Assembly (NCBI GenBank): GCA_048013815.1
Contig: CM106585.1
Location: forward strand, 5,084,001 to 5,148,000
From: Setoptus koraiensis
Lineage: Eukaryota > Arthropoda
Reading direction: 5' to 3'
DNA length: 64,000 nucleotides
The notes beneath the pieces were generated by a model, which had not been told where the DNA came from, did no database searches, and saw only the letters and a program-made list of their open reading frames with translations. Below are positions 1 through 12,350 of the stretch, one piece after another. Numbering within the stretch: position 1 is the stretch's first letter; every line of letters begins with the position of its first letter. Both the position numbers and the translations under genes were made by a program.

Positions 1-986
1 ATGTCGAGCTCGTGCAACGTCTCTATGTGTTCATTCACGAATGCAACCGGAACGCACATGAAATGTTTGTGGCCGCTTTGGACATAGCCCCTCAGAGCGA
101 GCTCTATCTGTGGCCCCTGCCAAGCTACAGGTCCTACTTTTGATTGCCACACAAGGCTATAAGGGTATTTCCGTTTCAGTTTGTGCATTATCGCTTGTAC
201 AGTTGCACCAACTTCACCGGTATAATCGTCACCCCTTTCTACCATCCAAATAGGTATAGAATGGGCGCTGAATAGGATGATAATTTGATCCCTGATATCG
301 TCTGTCAGATTTGCCATTTCTTTTTCGATTCTCTCGGCAAAAACATCAACTATAGCGTCAGCTACGGGCCATCTATCAATAAGAGACCATCTCTGAGTGG
401 GTACGTCATTTCGAGGAATGTCTTTCTCTATACAATATCGAGCTATCTCATTTAAGCTGCTGCCTGTGGTGCTGCAACTGTATTGGGGATATTTAGATAA
501 AAGAACAACATTTTCTACTTTATCTTGTTCCAAGCTTGCTACGGCACACTCAATATCTGGACGCGAGTAACGAAAACAGGTGTAGGCTTTGTGTGGACCA
601 GTCGATGGACTTATTTTGTCTAAATGTTCTACCAGACCTTTACCTTGCTTTTCAGTCCATTCTTTCAGGGGGTCTCCTCCAATTTCATCGAACTTGGCCT
701 TCAACTTGGGTGCTCTAAACTTGGAGATCAATGGACCAAGCATTGACTGCATAGGCATCTTTATTATGTCTCTATCATTAAAAAGGGCAGACAAAAACTT
801 TCGGACATCATCAACGTGTTCAGACTCTGGCCCACCCATGTTTAGCATGAGTACTGCAGTTTTTATTTTCGGAGAGTTGCCATTGTCATTGGTTGTAGAG
901 GCCATGGATAATTGTTGGATCTTGATCTTGAAAAATTTCCGTTGAACACCCTTCTCGAATATAGTGCGAGTGAACCTAAGAATCAT
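1..986 (-). CDS. FECH: Ferrochelatase, N-terminal 328 residues (3' end outside window)
   Basis: The reading frame is open from ATG at 986-984 to the window edge. It encodes a ferrochelatase, which inserts Fe2+ into protoporphyrin IX at the matrix side of the inner mitochondrial membrane, the last step of haem synthesis. Residues 1-30 are rich in Arg, Lys, Ile and Phe with no acidic run, as expected of a mitochondrial presequence; Met28 is an alternative start but would lose it. The family signature LMLNMGGPE is near residue 46. The catalytic His lies in FSAHSIP (His242) and the catalytic Glu in HIETL (Glu322). Their spacing of 80 residues equals that of human His263 and Glu343. WQSKVGPVAWQGPQ between them is also characteristic. 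About 80-90 residues are missing beyond position 1, including the region that would hold the 2Fe-2S cysteines. No intron is visible in this part. Confidence 0.95.
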   Translation of the reverse strand, partial: MILRFTRTIFEKGVQRKFFKIKIQQLSMASTTNDNGNSPKIKTAVLMLNMGGPESEHVDDVRKFLSALFNDRDIIKMPMQSMLGPLISKFRAPKLKAKFDEIGGDPLKEWTEKQGKGLVEHLDKISPSTGPHKAYTCFRYSRPDIECAVASLEQDKVENVVLLSKYPQYSCSTTGSSLNEIARYCIEKDIPRNDVPTQRWSLIDRWPVADAIVDVFAERIEKEMANLTDDIRDQIIILFSAHSIPIWMVERGDDYTGEVGATVQAIMHKLKRKYPYSLVWQSKVGPVAWQGPQIELALRGYVQSGHKHFMCVPVAFVNEHIETLHELD

Positions 987-1744
987 AGTTGTATTATAAG
1001 GCACTTCAAATAAAGATACCTACCTACGGGGGGTGTTGAATATACCAATTCATCCAATTGATAATCTAGCTTGATAATCGCATTGCCTTAAGTGACCATT
1101 GCATTAAGCAGTTACAGGATGTCCCTTAGCACTTCCATGTAGCACTTGTGGCAAACTAGTTGAACGGCCAAACGAAGAACGGCCAAAAATGTCTCTATGA
1201 GCATGAGCAGCTGTTGATTTCGCGGCGAATTCGATCCACATGTGATCATCTATTGTTGTTATTTGTTAAATGTGATCAAGATATTTATAAGATTTATAGA
1301 TTTTAAGATATATAATTCCCTCGTTATTTGTTTATTGTGGGTCGTATAGCAATGAACTTATGACAACTACACCCATAGACGTATACATCTATATATGTAC
1401 AGATGTATACCTATAGAGATATTTATTGTGGACATATTGAGTCATCATGAAAGCACAAAACGATTCTATTGACGGGAGCTGAGATTTTTATTATCATGGA
1501 ATCACTGTTATTTTACACAATTCAATCAAAAGAAAAAAAGAAGCGAAATCCATTGGTAACATCATACAGACTAGATTATTAATTGATTCTATGGGTACAA
1601 ACTAGAGCATGCTATAGAATAGTCTCCCTCTACTGGAAGAATTTTCACTGCATCAAAAATTAGACGTCCTCTAATTCATTGATGTTGTGATTATTACAAC
1701 AAGTAGTTTTTGGATTTGGCGACAAAACAATCAGCTAAGCAAAC
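987..1744. promoter_or_regulatory. Shared head-to-head upstream region of ferrochelatase and golgin
   Basis: The two start codons face away from each other across 758 bp, so both promoters must lie here or in upstream exons not seen. The middle (about 1260-1440) is AT-rich with alternating-purine tracts such as tatatatgtac. A short direct repeat, aacggccaaa, occurs twice at about 1162-1187. I see no TATA box at a convincing distance from either start. Bidirectional regulation is inference from geometry only. Confidence 0.4.
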
Positions 1745-4700
1745 ATGTCTATGTTCAAAAAGATGAAAGAACGAATAACGGACGAGGTCAATTCTGCGAC
1801 CAACAAACTCCAAAGCATGCAACTCATTGACAACCTCGCGTTAAGCCTTGGCCAAACAGGCAGAACTGACCATCTAGTTAGTTTGCCACACATTAATACT
1901 CACCAGCAGCCCTCATCTTCTACTAACTCCACCACCGCCACTACCGCCATCAATAACAAAACCCATCAACCTTTTAGCCTATTAGACGACAATCCGATGG
2001 ATGATGAAGAGTTGAACTCGGAACTATCATCACCACAACAACTATTTAATGAATTTACAATACCACGAAAATCAAATTTACAAACTACTAATAACGATTT
2101 GCTGTTCGAACAATCAAACCCCCTCAATGCCGGAACTAAAGCAATACTAGAGAAGCCTCTAGCTCCGCTCAAAACTGATTCGTCACTCTTAGATTCATCG
2201 GGCAGTCTAAAGTCAGATATAGAGAGTGAGGAATCGGGCGATGACGAGCTAATCAATGACACCAGTTTGGATGGTGTCTCAACTGAGATCGACCTTTCTT
2301 CAGACACCAACAATAGGGATTTCACCAACCATTTTACTAGAGATCCCAAAGTAGAAAAATATCGCTCGAAATATAGAGATCTGGTGCATCTCGTTAGACA
2401 ACTATTGGTCAAGCGTGATGAATTGAATCGTGTGATATTGGATACTAATAACAGATCACCTGAAAAGACTATAGAACTAAAAAATCAGATCAAGAATTTG
2501 TCGATGCAGCTACAAACATTACAACAATGCCATGAGAGCTCCAAAACTCAGACTGCATCCCAGACTTCTCCCAACATTGATAATAACAAAACTACTGGTC
2601 AAGTCCTTCCGGCTCATAATGATAAAGAATCCACTGGATATGTCAACTCTAGTGCCAATGAAAAATCGAACAAAATTCGCGACCTCGAACAGTTACTCGC
2701 GAAATGCAAGGAATCCTTGAAAGCCAAAAATGGAAGAATTGAGCAACTAGAGCAAAATTTGAAATATCTCGACTCTCTTAAAGAAGAAAACATAAGTCTA
2801 AAATCGGATATAACTAAACTGAGACAGCAGCATGAGGATTGGACTGTTTCAATTGCCGAAAGTAAGAGGAGTGTACACGAAGAATTGGAAACTAGAACTG
2901 CCCAATTAAACACTCTTAAGACAGAGTATAATGATTTATCTAGACGATCACAGGATAGTTCAGCTATATTGAAGCAGCAATCCTACAAAATAACTGACCT
3001 TGAAGGACAGATTGTCCGAATGAACAGTGTTCACGAGCAGGAGAAAGTAAACTTGAAAAAAGAGCACGAAAAAAATGAGCGTACTGCCGTGATGCAAATC
3101 AATCAAGAACACGAGCGTAAGCTTGCGAATCAAAAGCAGGAATTTCAAAAGATCATTGACTCTTTGAAGAATGATCTAACAAAGAGAGACGAAGGTTTGC
3201 TCAAATCTTCAAGTCAGATCAAACTTCTTGAGGAAGAGGTCAAATCATCCAAAACGCGATATGAGGAGCTTTCTTGTGCCGACAAACAAAGGAGTGAAGA
3301 ATATTCAAAGTTGCAGGCTAACTTCGAAAAATGCGATCAAGAATCACGACAAAAAATTATCGAACTCCAAAAGAGGATTGATGACAGTCGCATCGAGCTA
3401 GAGACAGCTAACGATGAATTGAAAGCTACAGAGATTAAGAATCGAGAATTGGTAGATAAGCTGGAGTCTCTCGAAAGCTCTGATAGAACTAAAGTTGAAT
3501 GTCAGACTTGTCCGCAGATAAAGCTCGATGCCCAGAAGTTAACGGAAGCATCTCAGCAAGAAATTTACGAACTCAATTCTAAAGTGACTGTACTCTCTTC
3601 TGCCATTGAGGACCAAGAGAAAGAAATCAGACAGCTACGTCTTGAACGTGATTCTATCAGCAGTGAAAATCAAAAACTTAGCATTGAGTTTGATGAGCTG
3701 ACGAAGAAGAACGATTCGCTGAGTCGCGTTATACAAGACACAGAGACTGACATTCAAAATCAGCAAGAGCAACTCGATGAACTAGTCAATTGCAAACAAG
3801 AGCTTGCAAATTTGAAAAAATCACACAACAGTCAAATTAAAGATCTAGAGAAAGTCAACTCTATGCTGGGCGACAAAAATGAACAGATTAATACTTTGGT
3901 GGAAAGAAAAGAGGCCATATTAAATGATCTAAAAGATGCCAAATTAGAAAACGAAAAGCTAGTCAAGCTCATAAACTCACTAGAAAATGAAAAAAACATA
4001 CTCAAAAGTAATCACGACAAGCTATCTAAGGAGTTTTCTTACAATAACCAGACGATGGTAGCATGTATTATTAACACTATGAAAAATCTGGAATCACCTG
4101 GTGTATCGCCAAGTAGTGATGAAGCCAATTGTCCAAGTGACGAACAGTCGTCTTGTTCAGAGGATATACCCAAGTCGTCCATCCTCATGGAGCAGCTCTC
4201 TAGATTGGCTATAGAAAGAAGTAATGCATACATGACGGCCACCCAAAGATTAGAGGCGTCCATTTTGGAAAATAAGGCTCTCTTGTCTGAAACCGATCAT
4301 CTTAAAGAGGAACTCGACAGACTCAATTCCGAGAGGAAGGAATATCTAGCCAGTAGCACCCAAGAAGCTGAAAACTTGAGGGAAGAAAATCAAATATTGA
4401 CTAATGAATGCCAAACGATGTCGGAGAACATTGTTCAATGTGAGGAAGAGATTTCGTATCTAAAATCAGAGTTGCAGTTATTCAAGGAAAACACCGAAAA
4501 AACAGAAGCCGCTATTAAGCTCTATAAAGAAAAACTTCTCGAGCTAGAAGAAAACCAAGTGACTACCGAAGAAAGAATAAAAGAATATATTGAGGAATTA
4601 AACTCATTACGACAACTCAGAGACACCTACGAAAAACAACTCTCAGAAACATCTAACAATCACGCCATTCATATCGAAAGAGTCAAACAACTTGAGCGTA

Positions 4701-5487
4701 AATTTGCAGTTCTGGTCTCTGATTACGAAACAAAATGTCAGAATTTGTCTCAAAGAATTAGTGAGGACGAATCGACGATTGCCAAACTGAAAAACAATGC
4801 TACTAAAGACAAACCGTCCAGTTCAATTACTGACAACAAAGTTCAGCCTGAGATATTAGAGGAGATGGAGCACAAGCTAGGAGAACTCCAGATGGATTTG
4901 TTGGACAAGACGGAAGCCTTCGACGCCGAGAAAAAGTACTATATGGACACAATAAAAAGTTTGAAAGAAGAGCTTACTACTGAGAGAAACCGAACGATGT
5001 CAAACGATCATAACTATCAGATAGGGGCTCTGCAACGCGTGATACAACAATATCAGTAAGTTAAGCTCGAATATTCCTATCTTAACTTCACATGCTTTGA
5101 TACTAATTTTGTTTTTGTACATTCGAAGGGAGGAAAATCAGCGTTTGAAGGAATTGTCTCGAGCCTCCAATCAACAAAACTCTTCACAACTGCCTGACGC
5201 AACTGAGTATGAATACTTGAAAAACATAGGTAAGTATAAAAAAACAAGAAAAGAAAATCTTCGCTAATTAGAGTGAAACATTAATCTCGATTTTCCATCA
5301 ATTCAACCACCTGTACACAGTCCTTCAATTTATGTTAGGCAAAGAGCCACTAGTGTTGGCAAAAGTCATATCAGCCGTCTTTCGATTCAGTCAAGATCAG
5401 ATCGACCAGGTAGTCAAAACTCAGGAGAGTTTGCAGTCTATATTAAACTCGAATAAGGTCCCAAATTCCATTGAGAGGAGGCGATGA
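1745..5487 (+). CDS. GRIP-domain golgin (golgin-245/golgin-97 type), 3 exons
   Basis: The CDS is join(1745..5055,5129..5229,5321..5487), 1192 residues. Introns have GTAAGT donors and AG acceptors and keep the phase. The last two exons encode the C-terminal GRIP domain, roughly residues 1126-1175. It contains EYEYLKNIVLQFMLGKEPL and then ISAVFRFSQDQ, matching the GRIP pattern whose central Tyr binds Arl1-GTP at the trans-Golgi. The start MSMFKKMKERITDE resembles the N-termini of golgin-245 and golgin-97, which capture endosomal vesicles. YRSKYRDLVHLVRQLL (from about residue 206) resembles the first coiled-coil block of golgin-245. Residues 40-200 are Ser/Thr/Asp-rich and probably disordered; from about 200 to 1110 the protein is almost all Lys/Glu/Leu heptad coiled coil, broken near 780-815 by a Ser/Pro/Cys stretch. 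It should act as a trans-Golgi tether. Assignment to one vertebrate golgin is uncertain. Confidence 0.92.
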
Positions 5488-6302
5488 CAATTCACGAGAG
5501 CATCCCTAAGCTAATCCCTAAGTCATGCCTCTTCTCCGTAGGTCATACCCAGGACGTGCCATTGGATGGTTTGAGTTTCCCCCATCTCAATTTGTTTTTA
5601 AACTCAATTCCAGGATCTTCAAGTTGAGAGAATTGTAGATTTGAAGTGCCAGAATATTAGTGATTGCGCAGATACTTAAATAACTTGGTACTTTCAGTAT
5701 CAAATCGCCAGTTTACAACATGCTTTGAAGTCTATACAAAATTATCTATTTTACTGCGCTAAAACATGAGAAAGTCGCATTACAATTTTAGCATCTGGTT
5801 ATCTAGACTGCGAATTCTCAGCAAGATAGGTCGAAGAGATACTACTTCCGTTTAGCTAAGAGGACCTATTTTAGACTCCATCAAAATACTCAAATCCGAT
5901 ATGATTTCATAGTGGATTTTTAAGAACGACAAGAAGATTGTTAGTCGATATTTATATGTAACAGAAAACAAAAGTCAGAGAGGTTTTTCAGATGATAAAT
6001 GGAAATTTCGACGTAAAGCATGTAAATAAAATGAACTGTTAGTTTTTTCTCATCAAATAAAAACTGAAACTCTAACTCGACATTGTGTTGAACAATTCTG
6101 ATTGATTTATCTCATAAAAACGTAGTTATACTGAACTACTTAGCACTCTGTACTGGTAGTGAGAGTTTTTTAATTAATTAATTTGCTTGATCTAGTCTGT
6201 ATACAGGTCACTCATACCTTAAAATATTCATTCACAATTGTCAGTTGAATGTAAATAATAATACTTATGCTATTACGATATGATATCTGTTGATTTGAAG
6301 TT
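5488..6302. other. Convergent intergenic region, golgin and Spätzle-like 3' ends
   Basis: AT-rich sequence between two converging genes. It should hold the golgin 3' UTR (to about 6.06 kb) and the 3' UTR of the minus-strand gene. No other coding segment or structured repeat was seen. Confidence 0.5.
6025..6061 (+). terminator. Polyadenylation signals of the golgin gene
   Basis: Two AATAAA hexamers lie at 6025-6030 and 6056-6061, 540-570 bp after the golgin stop codon. They precede the converging Spätzle-like gene by about 240 bp. Assignment is by position. Confidence 0.45.
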
Positions 6303-8500
6303 TCATTTGGACCTCCGTTCGCCTGTATCATTTGAAAATTCTGGATCTCGGATCAATTGACATACGCAACAGCTCGGAATAAAGAAGGTGTCAACTTCTA
6401 GTCGTCCATTGTCTCCATTAACAGCCAGAAGTTTCTTTTTCAAGTATCTCTGCTTGCTGTTCAGTATAGAATAATCATCGAAAATAATCAATTGAGATAA
6501 TTGTAAATTGTGTGGCCTCTTCTTTCTGATGAGTTGTTAACTATTAAGATGAGAAGTTTAGAAAGTGCCTAGAATTTTCGACGATTACTCACCATTGGCT
6601 AGAAAATCCGAATGGCAGAGAAATTTGATCCGAACAAGGTCCCAGTGGATCCCTAAATATTTTCAGAAATATATTTTGAGGCCAGAGGATTAGTTTGAAA
6701 ACACATATAGGAATTGCTTAGTTTTGAAGTGATTTACTCACAAGCAAATATCAACTCGTATAATTTGTCTGACTTGCGGATCCTTTTCTGGCGTGTTCAC
6801 TATATACTTCCATTCTCGTTTATCATTAAGCTATTAGTTGGAGTGTATTTCGAATGAAGTGGTTCAATTTTGGTAATAATGGTGCCAACAGCGAAATTTA
6901 TGTCATAATAGGAACATCAATCACGGGAAATTTCGCATAGAAACACAATTAGAATTTACTGTCGTATACTTACAGCTGCTCTCGGTGTGATATACATTGA
7001 TTTGACCAAACACAATGGACTTATTTGTATTGATTTCGGCAGATCAATCGACTCTGGATCATTCAAAAGCTCGCCACTTGCTTGCCTCTTTGATAGTCTG
7101 ACCGATGAGCCCTGGCGCGCATCTGATCTTCTATGGGCGGATCTGATTTCGTCGCCTTCTTTTATATTGCCACTATTTTCACTTCTTTTAGTTCTAAAAT
7201 TCTTGTAATTATCCATTTCGGCTAAAATTGTGTCCTCTCTGTGTCTTCTTATGGACAATAGTCTTCTCGAATCGGGTGAATCATTACCGTATCCTATTGG
7301 TTTCTCCTCTTTTGTTGTTGAGTATGTTTCATCATCCCTGCTATAGTCTTGCTGCTCATCTTCGTCATAAGAAGAATTCAATTTTCTTTGGTAATCTATT
7401 GGAGAGTAATGCTGGCGATCAGATTTGATCTTCGGATGCGCCTGATCTTCTACGAGGTATTTAACTTTTGTCTCGTAAACAACAACGCCTGTGCCCAATT
7501 TGTTATTTGCATGATCACTTGTCCGTCTGGCGTGTCTGAGAACCGGTTCTGGATCATTTTCTCTTTCGTCTGAGAACAGACTGTCCAATGTGAAGCCGAC
7601 AGCGATGCTGGCGAAAGACTTTTTAGCTGCTGTTACAGCACGATAAATCTCATCACTGGGATATGAGTGAATTTGATCACAGACAGTTCTTCCCGTTCGT
7701 GGACAGTCTTGATTTTGATTGGGTTTGAAAATCTTTCTTTCAGATGTTATTGGAGCACTTGGAATTATTGGCTGACCAACAATTAGTATAGTGTCGGGCT
7801 CTGGCTCAGCCTCATAAGTTGGCTTGGAGTAATAAGGATTGTTCATCAATGAAGGAATAGCTTGTTGTTTGTATCGTCTATGATAATGTTGTTGCTTGAG
7901 ATTGTCATCAATTAAAGTTCTTAACGGACTCGAATAATTGATGAAAGGACTGATGTTAACCCTTGATTTTTGTTGTTCATTTAAGCTGTTCGTCGTTGAA
8001 CAATCGGGGCAATCTTTATTGATATAATCACTATTATTTGGAGGAGCAACTCTTCGATGGTTGTTGTTATGATGTACTGATGATGGATGTATAAAAGTCT
8101 GATGACCCATGACTATGTTATTGACGGGACTAAGTGTTTCAGCCGACGAATAGATGATTATAGTAGAAAAAATTAACATCGTAATTACGGAGGAGATTTT
8201 TCTGATGAAAAACAATTTCTTATTAACACTATTATGTGATGACGACGGTGATATTCTTTTGCAAATCGATTCGATCAATTGAGATAGCTCGCTAGTGTCG
8301 CCGAGTGAAATTACAACACGAGAAAGTTCTCTTAAAGCTTGTCGATTATCATATTGAACATTGGATAATGATGACATGGTCATAAATTGCGTCTTCTTCT
8401 TATGATTTTCAGATATTGTTGACATTTTTCTTATAGAAGTAATTGATACAATAGATCCATAGTAATGATATCCACCTGATGCTTCTTTTAATTTTTCCAT
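6303..8500 (-). CDS. spz: Spätzle-like cystine-knot cytokine precursor, 4 exons
   Basis: The CDS is complement(join(6303..6456,6593..6652,6742..6830,6974..8500)), 609 residues. The last three small exons are recovered from GT-AG splicing in consistent phase. The C-terminus is a Spätzle/neurotrophin-type cystine knot: REWKYIVNTP, DICLDPLGPC (C-X6-C as in Drosophila Spätzle), and the signature IPSCCVCQL. Seven cysteines (497, 538, 545, 559, 588, 589, 591) fit six for the knot plus one for the inter-chain bond. The pro-region is long, polar and low in complexity. It ends with a dibasic site RLSKR (468-472), which would release a 137-residue mature ligand; RTKR lies further upstream. Spätzle proteins are secreted Toll/Toll-like receptor ligands acting in immunity, patterning or neurotrophic signalling. 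Oddly, the hydrophobic secretion segment is at residues 97-120, not at the N-terminus. The true start may therefore be in an unseen upstream exon, or at a later Met. Which paralogue (1-6) is not clear. Confidence 0.9.
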
Positions 8501-9900
8501 TGGAAAACTTTCGCTTGGTGCATCATCATCATCTCCACATCGTCATTGTCAACACATTCAAGAAATCGTTCTTAAGGTGGACACATTATATCTCAGGGTA
8601 TCATAGAAAGGAATGGATTGTTTGTGCAAAGTGTTAACCATTACTAGTGTTTGTTGAGTTTTTGTTGTCGCCACAAAACTAAAGAGAAGAGACTAATTTT
8701 GAGTCTAATTACAACTAAATATTGCCCTCGCGATCAAAACAAGAGTACATTTTATATTTCTAAATGGTAAAACCGTGCTTAACTAATCAAAGTGATAAGT
8801 CACGCAACCAAACGCAACACCAGGCGAGCATTTTGAATTTAAACTTGTTAGCCAAGTATATTGATAGAAACAACAACAACAACAAGACAAACAACGACTT
8901 GAACAGTCATCAACAATTCTGTTACATTATGACATTTAGTTTACCTTCCTCGTTCTCTAACGAACTCACTAACTGACTTATTTCTAACAGAAAAGACACT
9001 GATACACTAGCACAACAAGGTGCTTCAGGTGTCATATCATCGTTTTGAATGTCTTTAAAAGCATAACAAAGTTGACCACCTTAGACGGCTAACACGATAC
9101 AAGGTCAATAACATGAATGGTTGGTAAAAAGAAGGGCCAACCACAAACGAACCATTAAGTGGTGAGTGTACTAGAAAGTGAAAGGAATCAAAAAGGTGGT
9201 ATCACTCGAATGAGAGGGGCACGCCAAACATATTGCCAAATAAGCACTATCGGACTAATTATTTATATCTATAACTAATTGTCGTTGCACACTTGTACAT
9301 CCATTAATTAATTCCACTTGACCAGCTGATTCCAGAGCGTGCAAGAGCCAAACAAACAGAAAATACTGAAACTGTCATTCATTCAGTCGGCCATAACTCT
9401 TGAGCTCAGTGACAGTCTGATAAGTCGATTGCATCAAATAGACTATTTAAATTTATGTCTTCTCCGTCGTCTGAGCGTCCGTAGTCGTGTTTGCCATTGT
9501 CATCTTCGTTGACGTTGACTGCAATCATTCTCAGATTGCAAAACAAAATTTAGAGAAAATTCTATCAACTACTCAACATCATCTATTATGTCGATGTCGC
9601 TCTTTTCTATCATTTTGCCAATATTGAATTCACTTTTTTTTTTCTGTCATGATTCCTGATTTTTCCGTGCAACAAATCGCTACCCATCATAGCCTCGATC
9701 ATCAGGACCAAATTCGCTCCGCTGCGAGTTTCTACTAGACCAAACCAAATTGCCCTGTCGTAATCAGCGTATTTCTAATGGGAACAATAGAGAGAAAAAT
9801 AAATCCAAATTGTATCTGAATGTTGCAAAGCTGTTGTAAATTACGATTTTGTTGTTCACTTCTTTGTTGCCTGTAGTGGACACGAGCTCCGCGATTCAAC
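8501..9900. other. AT-rich upstream region of the Spätzle-like gene
   Basis: No convincing coding sequence. It contains short homopolymer and CAA/AAC-rich stretches (about 8868-8900). Promoter and any 5' non-coding exons of the minus-strand gene should be here, but no TATA box at a typical position was recognised. Confidence 0.35.
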
Positions 9901-10900
9901 AGATGGTTTGATGGTCGCGGTCAGTTTGCAGTGCATTTGTCCATTTGGTGAGATAGAATATGAAACAAGCCTCTCGCACTACCTACTAATCGCATGTAAG
10001 CGATTGGAGGCACGTAGCGGTATCATTGCTGATCTAGGCGCCAGTTAGACCATCAGTGGTCAGTGGCGCAGATTAACGGTGTGCCCGTGGTGTCAACATG
10101 GCGCTTGCGTCCGTCAAATCGTTTGACTCAAATGGCTGGGCGCCAGTTGCTCGTGGCAATCAGTAAATATCAATATATATGAATGTGTATCAATATACAT
10201 CAATATATATCAATGTATATCGGCCATAAGCGACCCGTAACGGCGTGTTTGTGATTGCCCGTCGGGGGCCCCACAAGCAGCGACAATTTCTCGGCTTTTT
10301 GAGCAAAAGTGTGTCGCGTTTGCGATTGCGTTGCCAGGCGCGTTGTCGCATTTACTTGTTTGCGCTTGCGTAACTTGCGCCACTTGGATGCACTTGTAGT
10401 TGTGGGCCTCAGATTTGCGCGCTGTAATATATTTATCTATATAGATTGGACTTGTTTGTGCGAGGCTAGGTTTGAATTATGGCTGCCAGCTCATATGAAA
10501 GATGACGCAAATTGCGGGCCCAACAAGCGCCCCAAAATTGCGCCTAGTCCGGCGATAGCCAAACAAGTGCACTGTTCGAGAATTGGCGCAACCGGAGGGG
10601 CTCAATTCGAAAGTGGGCACCAGCAACGACAGCCAGAACATGTCAAGAATATCTTGCGGAATAGTCCAAGGCTCAACGAACACACACACTATTGGAAAGC
10701 GTAAAACGCAAGGCAAAATGACAAGTGGGTCTGGAAGGCAAGTTACACATTTAGTTAGACACAGCGAAGAAGCGCTTTTATAGCGATGGACACAGTTGAG
10801 TTTTGGCCCCACAACGAGCAACCAGTTTTAGTGTCACGAACAACAGTAAGTAGCACATCATGTAATTTATTAAATTATTTATTTAATTTGTCATCTTGTA
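9900..10900. repeat. Dispersed repeat R1, copy A
   Basis: GC-rich, non-coding sequence that matches 22480-24000 in the same order and orientation. Shared anchors are: ggaggcacgtag (about 10009 and 22490); gaccatc-A/G-tggtca then ggcgcagatta (10048-10075 and 22647-22675); gcgattgcgttg (about 10322 and 22879); gtttgcgcttgcg (about 10359 and 22993); ggctaggttt-A/G-aattatgg (about 10465 and 23157); aagttacaca (about 10741 and 23639); and agtgtcac followed by gtaagta (about 10830 and 23956). Copy A is shorter because copy B contains tandem expansions. There is no transposase, reverse transcriptase or terminal repeat, so its class is unknown. Confidence 0.6.
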
Positions 10901-11779
10901 ATTTATTGACCGTTTGAGTCGGCACCGACAGGCTGCCGACGAAAAAACAAATGCCCAAATTATGCTGTTTGCACGTCCAGTAGCCATTGCGAGCTTGTGG
11001 CGATTGAGGACAGTTTTGACGGATTGGCGATCGCCAATCTTTGCTCGGCTTGGTGCGCTTGACACAATTCAATTGACACAATTCAATTGACACAATTCAA
11101 TCGACACAATTGAATAGTGTGACTAGCGCCGCAGTCACCTGTTGACATGGTAGCGGCCTCACGCGTCCGTTGAGCGCATTTCGCGCAATCTCACCAAAAT
11201 CAGCTCGCACAATTCCATGACGATTCCATGTAACCAAACGGCAAGCTCGTGTCTCATGCCCGTGCCACATCAATGATATGATGCTGGCATAAAATGCCCG
11301 AAATCGTATCACAAATCAGCGAAAAGCGATTTGATCTGAATTTGGGCCATCGCTCCACTGACCGGTTGTGCATTGACCGACATTGATGCAGCGGTGCCCA
11401 ATTCAGTGGGCCTTCACCAGCTACGATGACTTGGTGAAGGTGTCGCCGGGCCGGACGGATCGCACTTGCGATGGCGAGCGACTGTTCGAACGACAATCAA
11501 GCTGGTTCGAACCAAGATTTGATTGCAGTTGCAGCGATAATTTCGCTGCGAAATAACAAGCGCCAACCACGAGCAACAAAACCATTGCCTACTGCGCTGG
11601 CTGTATTACTCGAACGGATGGCACGAATTATACCGTGCCATGTGGTATAAACATGTATTGCATGGCTTGGGCAACAATCCGGGCATAATCCGTGGATAAA
11701 TGGCCAGTTATCCACGGCCATCTCGCGCACGAGCGTGCACACGAGCAACGATGTCATTGCTCGTGTGCACACTGAACAA
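10901..11779. other. Gene-free spacer with a 14-bp minisatellite
   Basis: No gene seen. The 14-bp unit gacacaattcaatt is repeated four times at 11061-11116. GC content is higher than in the flanks of the window. Confidence 0.4.
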
Positions 11780-12320
11780 TGACAATGTATGATAACGATA
11801 AAACTTTTTGTGCCCGTTTAATATTTTGGCCCCACAAAAACTGTCGCTGTTGTGCGCTCGCTGTTGTGTGAGTGGCGTCGCTTAACCGCGTTTAGCCGTC
11901 TGAGGGACCGAGGGACCTTCAACCGATGACAACAATAGACAACATAACGGCCCCACTAACGGCGATCAGCTTGTGTCAAAAGCCCAGCCACAAGCTCGCC
12001 CCCAATAATGTGCGCACGAATGGAATGTGCACAGTGTCTCGGTAGTCATAACATGACAAATAATTAATTTCCATTCTATATCTCTATAACTGAGGCCAGC
12101 AGCACCTTTTCTCTATACAATCTTAACGGACCGTGTAGAGTCTTGAGTCGCAAGGCACGGCACGCGAGCTTGCCGACAATGAGTGTTGGCAATATTATGA
12201 GCGTTATTTGGTCGCCATAACGATCAATCAAACAAAGTCTAAATTTAGTTTATTAGTTTGCCTATTATTAGTTCGGATGCTTGCTAGTCAACTGCTAGCT
12301 GACTCTGCTAACTGACTCTG
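11780..12320. repeat. Dispersed repeat R2, copy 1
   Basis: Matches 13210-13720 in the same orientation. Shared blocks are gacaacaatagac (about 11928 and 13350), then ggtagt-C/G-ataacat and aaataattaatttc-C/T-attctatatctcta (about 12041-12090 and 13500-13550), then acgatcaatcaaac (about 12219 and 13641). The intervening sequence is diverged. No coding capacity. Confidence 0.55.
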
Positions 12321-12350
12321 CTCACTGACTCTGCTCACTGACTCTGCTGG
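12299..12350. repeat. 13-bp tandem repeat, 4 copies
   Basis: Four consecutive copies of the 13-bp unit ctgactctgctca with one or two changes, at the edge of R2 copy 1. Confidence 0.8.

Noticed and set aside
1966-2412. A 148-codon minus-strand frame inside the golgin gene.
   Set aside because: Ser/Leu-rich mirror of the plus-strand coding sequence; no independent support.
5785-5805. ggttatctag, similar to part of miR-9.
   Set aside because: The 5' seed differs and no hairpin partner lies nearby; the site is in the golgin 3' flank.
11500-11515. ggttcgaacc, resembling a tRNA B box.
   Set aside because: It is a palindrome without an acceptor stem, A box or anticodon arm at the right distances.
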